Of a DNA stretch of 64,000 bases, positions 63,023 through 64,000 are shown one piece after another. A program made the translations under genes and the position numbers. Each line of letters opens with the position of its first letter. The first letter of the stretch is position 1. The notes beneath the pieces were generated by a model. That model was given only the letters and a program-made list of their open reading frames with translations, searched no databases and was not told the DNA's origin. The DNA comes from Pseudomonas sp. GV071 (GTDB lineage Bacteria > Pseudomonadota > Gammaproteobacteria > Pseudomonadales > Pseudomonadaceae), in assembly GCF_003050835.1 (NCBI RefSeq), contig NZ_QAOJ01000003.1, positions 62,001 to 126,000 of the forward strand, read 5' to 3'.

Positions 63023-64000
63023 ATGTCAGGTCGCAGCAACGTAACACGCCTTCTTACCGAAAAAAACGCACTGGATCAGAGCCATATCGAGCAGCACGAG
63101 GAAGACCTCGGCGCCGGCCCCGGCGAGATCGTGGTCAAGCTCGAACGCCTGTCGCTGACCACCAACAACATCACCTACGCCGCTTTTGGCGACTCGATGA
63201 ACTACTGGGATTTCTTTCCCACCGGCGACGCCGGCCTGGGCCATGTGCCGGTGTGGGGTTTTGCCGATGTGGTGGCCTCGGATGTGGAAGGCGTGGCCGT
63301 CGGCGAACGTTTTTATGGCTACTTCCCGATAGCCAGTTACCTGCGCATGAAGCCGGAGCGCGTTACCGACCGTGGCTTTTACGACGGTGCCGAACACCGC
63401 CGCAACCTGACTTCGGCCTATAACCAGTACACCCGCTGCAGTTGGGACCCGTATTACAGCCCGGCCACGGAGAACCTGCAGATTCTGCTCAAGCCGTTGT
63501 TTCTGACTTCAGCGATGCTGGCGGACTTTCTCCAGGACAACGACTTTTTCGGCGCCGCCCGTTTGGTGTTTTCCAGCGCGTCGAGCAAGACCGCGTTTGC
63601 CACGGCGGTATGCCTGGATGGCGCCGGTGTAGAACGAGTGGCGCTAACCTCGCGCAGCAACACCGCATTTGTCGCCGGCTTAGGTTGCTACGAGCAGAGC
63701 CTGGCCTATGACGACCTGAACCAACTGAGCACGGATCAGCCCACCCTGTACGTAGACTTCTCCAGCGACCTGGCGCTGCGCGACCGGGTCCACCAGCACT
63801 TCGGCAGCCAACTGGTGTACAGCTGCTGCGCGGGCTCGGCGCAGAACACTGATCCGGCGCAGCTCACCGCCATCACCGGACCGCAGCCGCAGCTGTTCTT
63901 CGCGCCCATTCAACTGCGCAAGCGCAATGCCGATTGGGGGCCGGTGAAAGTGTCCGAGCATATTGGCGAGGGGCTGGTGCGCTTTTATGACCAGGTCACA
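63023..64000 (+). CDS. DUF2855 family protein (3' end beyond the window)
   Basis: 326 residues visible, open at the right edge; CAGGAG precedes the ATG. The N-terminal part resembles the catalytic domain of quinone-reductase-like medium-chain dehydrogenases (LERLSLTTNNITYAAFGDSMNYWDFFP, HVPVWGFADVVASDVEGVAVGERFYGYFPIASYL), followed by a Rossmann-like part (ARLVFSSASSKTAFATAVCL). This is DUF2855, of unknown substrate, commonly beside a TetR regulator. Confidence 0.9.
   Translation, partial: MSGRSNVTRLLTEKNALDQSHIEQHEEDLGAGPGEIVVKLERLSLTTNNITYAAFGDSMNYWDFFPTGDAGLGHVPVWGFADVVASDVEGVAVGERFYGYFPIASYLRMKPERVTDRGFYDGAEHRRNLTSAYNQYTRCSWDPYYSPATENLQILLKPLFLTSAMLADFLQDNDFFGAARLVFSSASSKTAFATAVCLDGAGVERVALTSRSNTAFVAGLGCYEQSLAYDDLNQLSTDQPTLYVDFSSDLALRDRVHQHFGSQLVYSCCAGSAQNTDPAQLTAITGPQPQLFFAPIQLRKRNADWGPVKVSEHIGEGLVRFYDQVT

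Overview
The window is high-GC chromosomal DNA of a Pseudomonas species. The evidence is a long run of genes in the same order as the P. aeruginosa region from putP (PA0783) down to PA0744: putP, pruR, asrA, icp, pdxJ-recO-era-rnc, lepB, lepA, mucD-mucB-mucA-algU, nadB, ygfX-sdhE, ygfZ, tctE-tctD, opdH-tctCBA, an AbrB-family gene, ung, and two enoyl-CoA hydratases (PA0745 and PA0744 types). The AlgU and MucA sequences, and a LapA/LapB/LapC/LapE set of P. fluorescens type, agree with this. Family assignments come from reading the proteins; no database search was run.

Layout. 1-808: 5' part of putP (minus). 1156-6361: a five-gene minus-strand operon encoding a periplasmic blue-copper-like protein, a membrane sensor with a degenerate GGDEF and intact EAL domain, a DUF3034 outer-membrane-like protein, a truncated-globin lipoprotein and a one-TM protein. 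It sits between putP and pruR. 6596-13211: pruR, the Lon-type protease asrA (with a heat-shock-like promoter), a chagasin-type lipoprotein, a lysoplasmalogenase, and cmoA-cmoB. 13261-19424 (minus): lepA, lepB, DUF4845, rnc, era, recO, pdxJ. 19579-23310 (minus): algU-mucA-mucB-mucD, lacking mucC, with an AlgU-type promoter. 23684-28720: nadB, ygfX/sdhE, ygfZ, an HDOD gene and a solute-binding protein. 28798-36381: tricarboxylate uptake (tctDE two-component system; porin plus TctCBA) and an AbrB-family membrane protein. 36464-41732: a DUF6279 lipoprotein, ung, a thioesterase, a second HDOD gene and two crotonase-family genes.

41875-59018 is the most striking part: a type I secretion system (lapE, lapB, lapC on minus) divergent from an 11.6-kb gene for a 3,862-residue LapA-like adhesin. 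The adhesin has a retention module with a TAAG LapG-type site, many cadherin-like repeats (six in a near-perfect 273-bp tandem), a jelly-roll-like insert, two PA14 domains, a LamG-like domain and RTX repeats. The 370-bp divergent promoter region holds a sigma-54 (-24/-12) element and two overlapping FleQ-box-like sequences. A DspI-type enoyl-CoA hydratase (the family implicated in the cis-2-decenoic acid dispersal signal) lies just beyond the secretion genes.

59189-64000: a small conserved gene, a cluster of REP-like palindromes, a MATE exporter, a low-GC island with one intact orphan gene and gene fragments, a TetR regulator, and the start of a DUF2855 gene. Intergenic spaces carry at least four families of palindromic repeats. 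Taken together, much of the window concerns the cell envelope and surface life: envelope stress (AlgU/Muc), c-di-GMP turnover, adhesin secretion and possible dispersal signalling, next to core translation, RNA-processing and cofactor genes.
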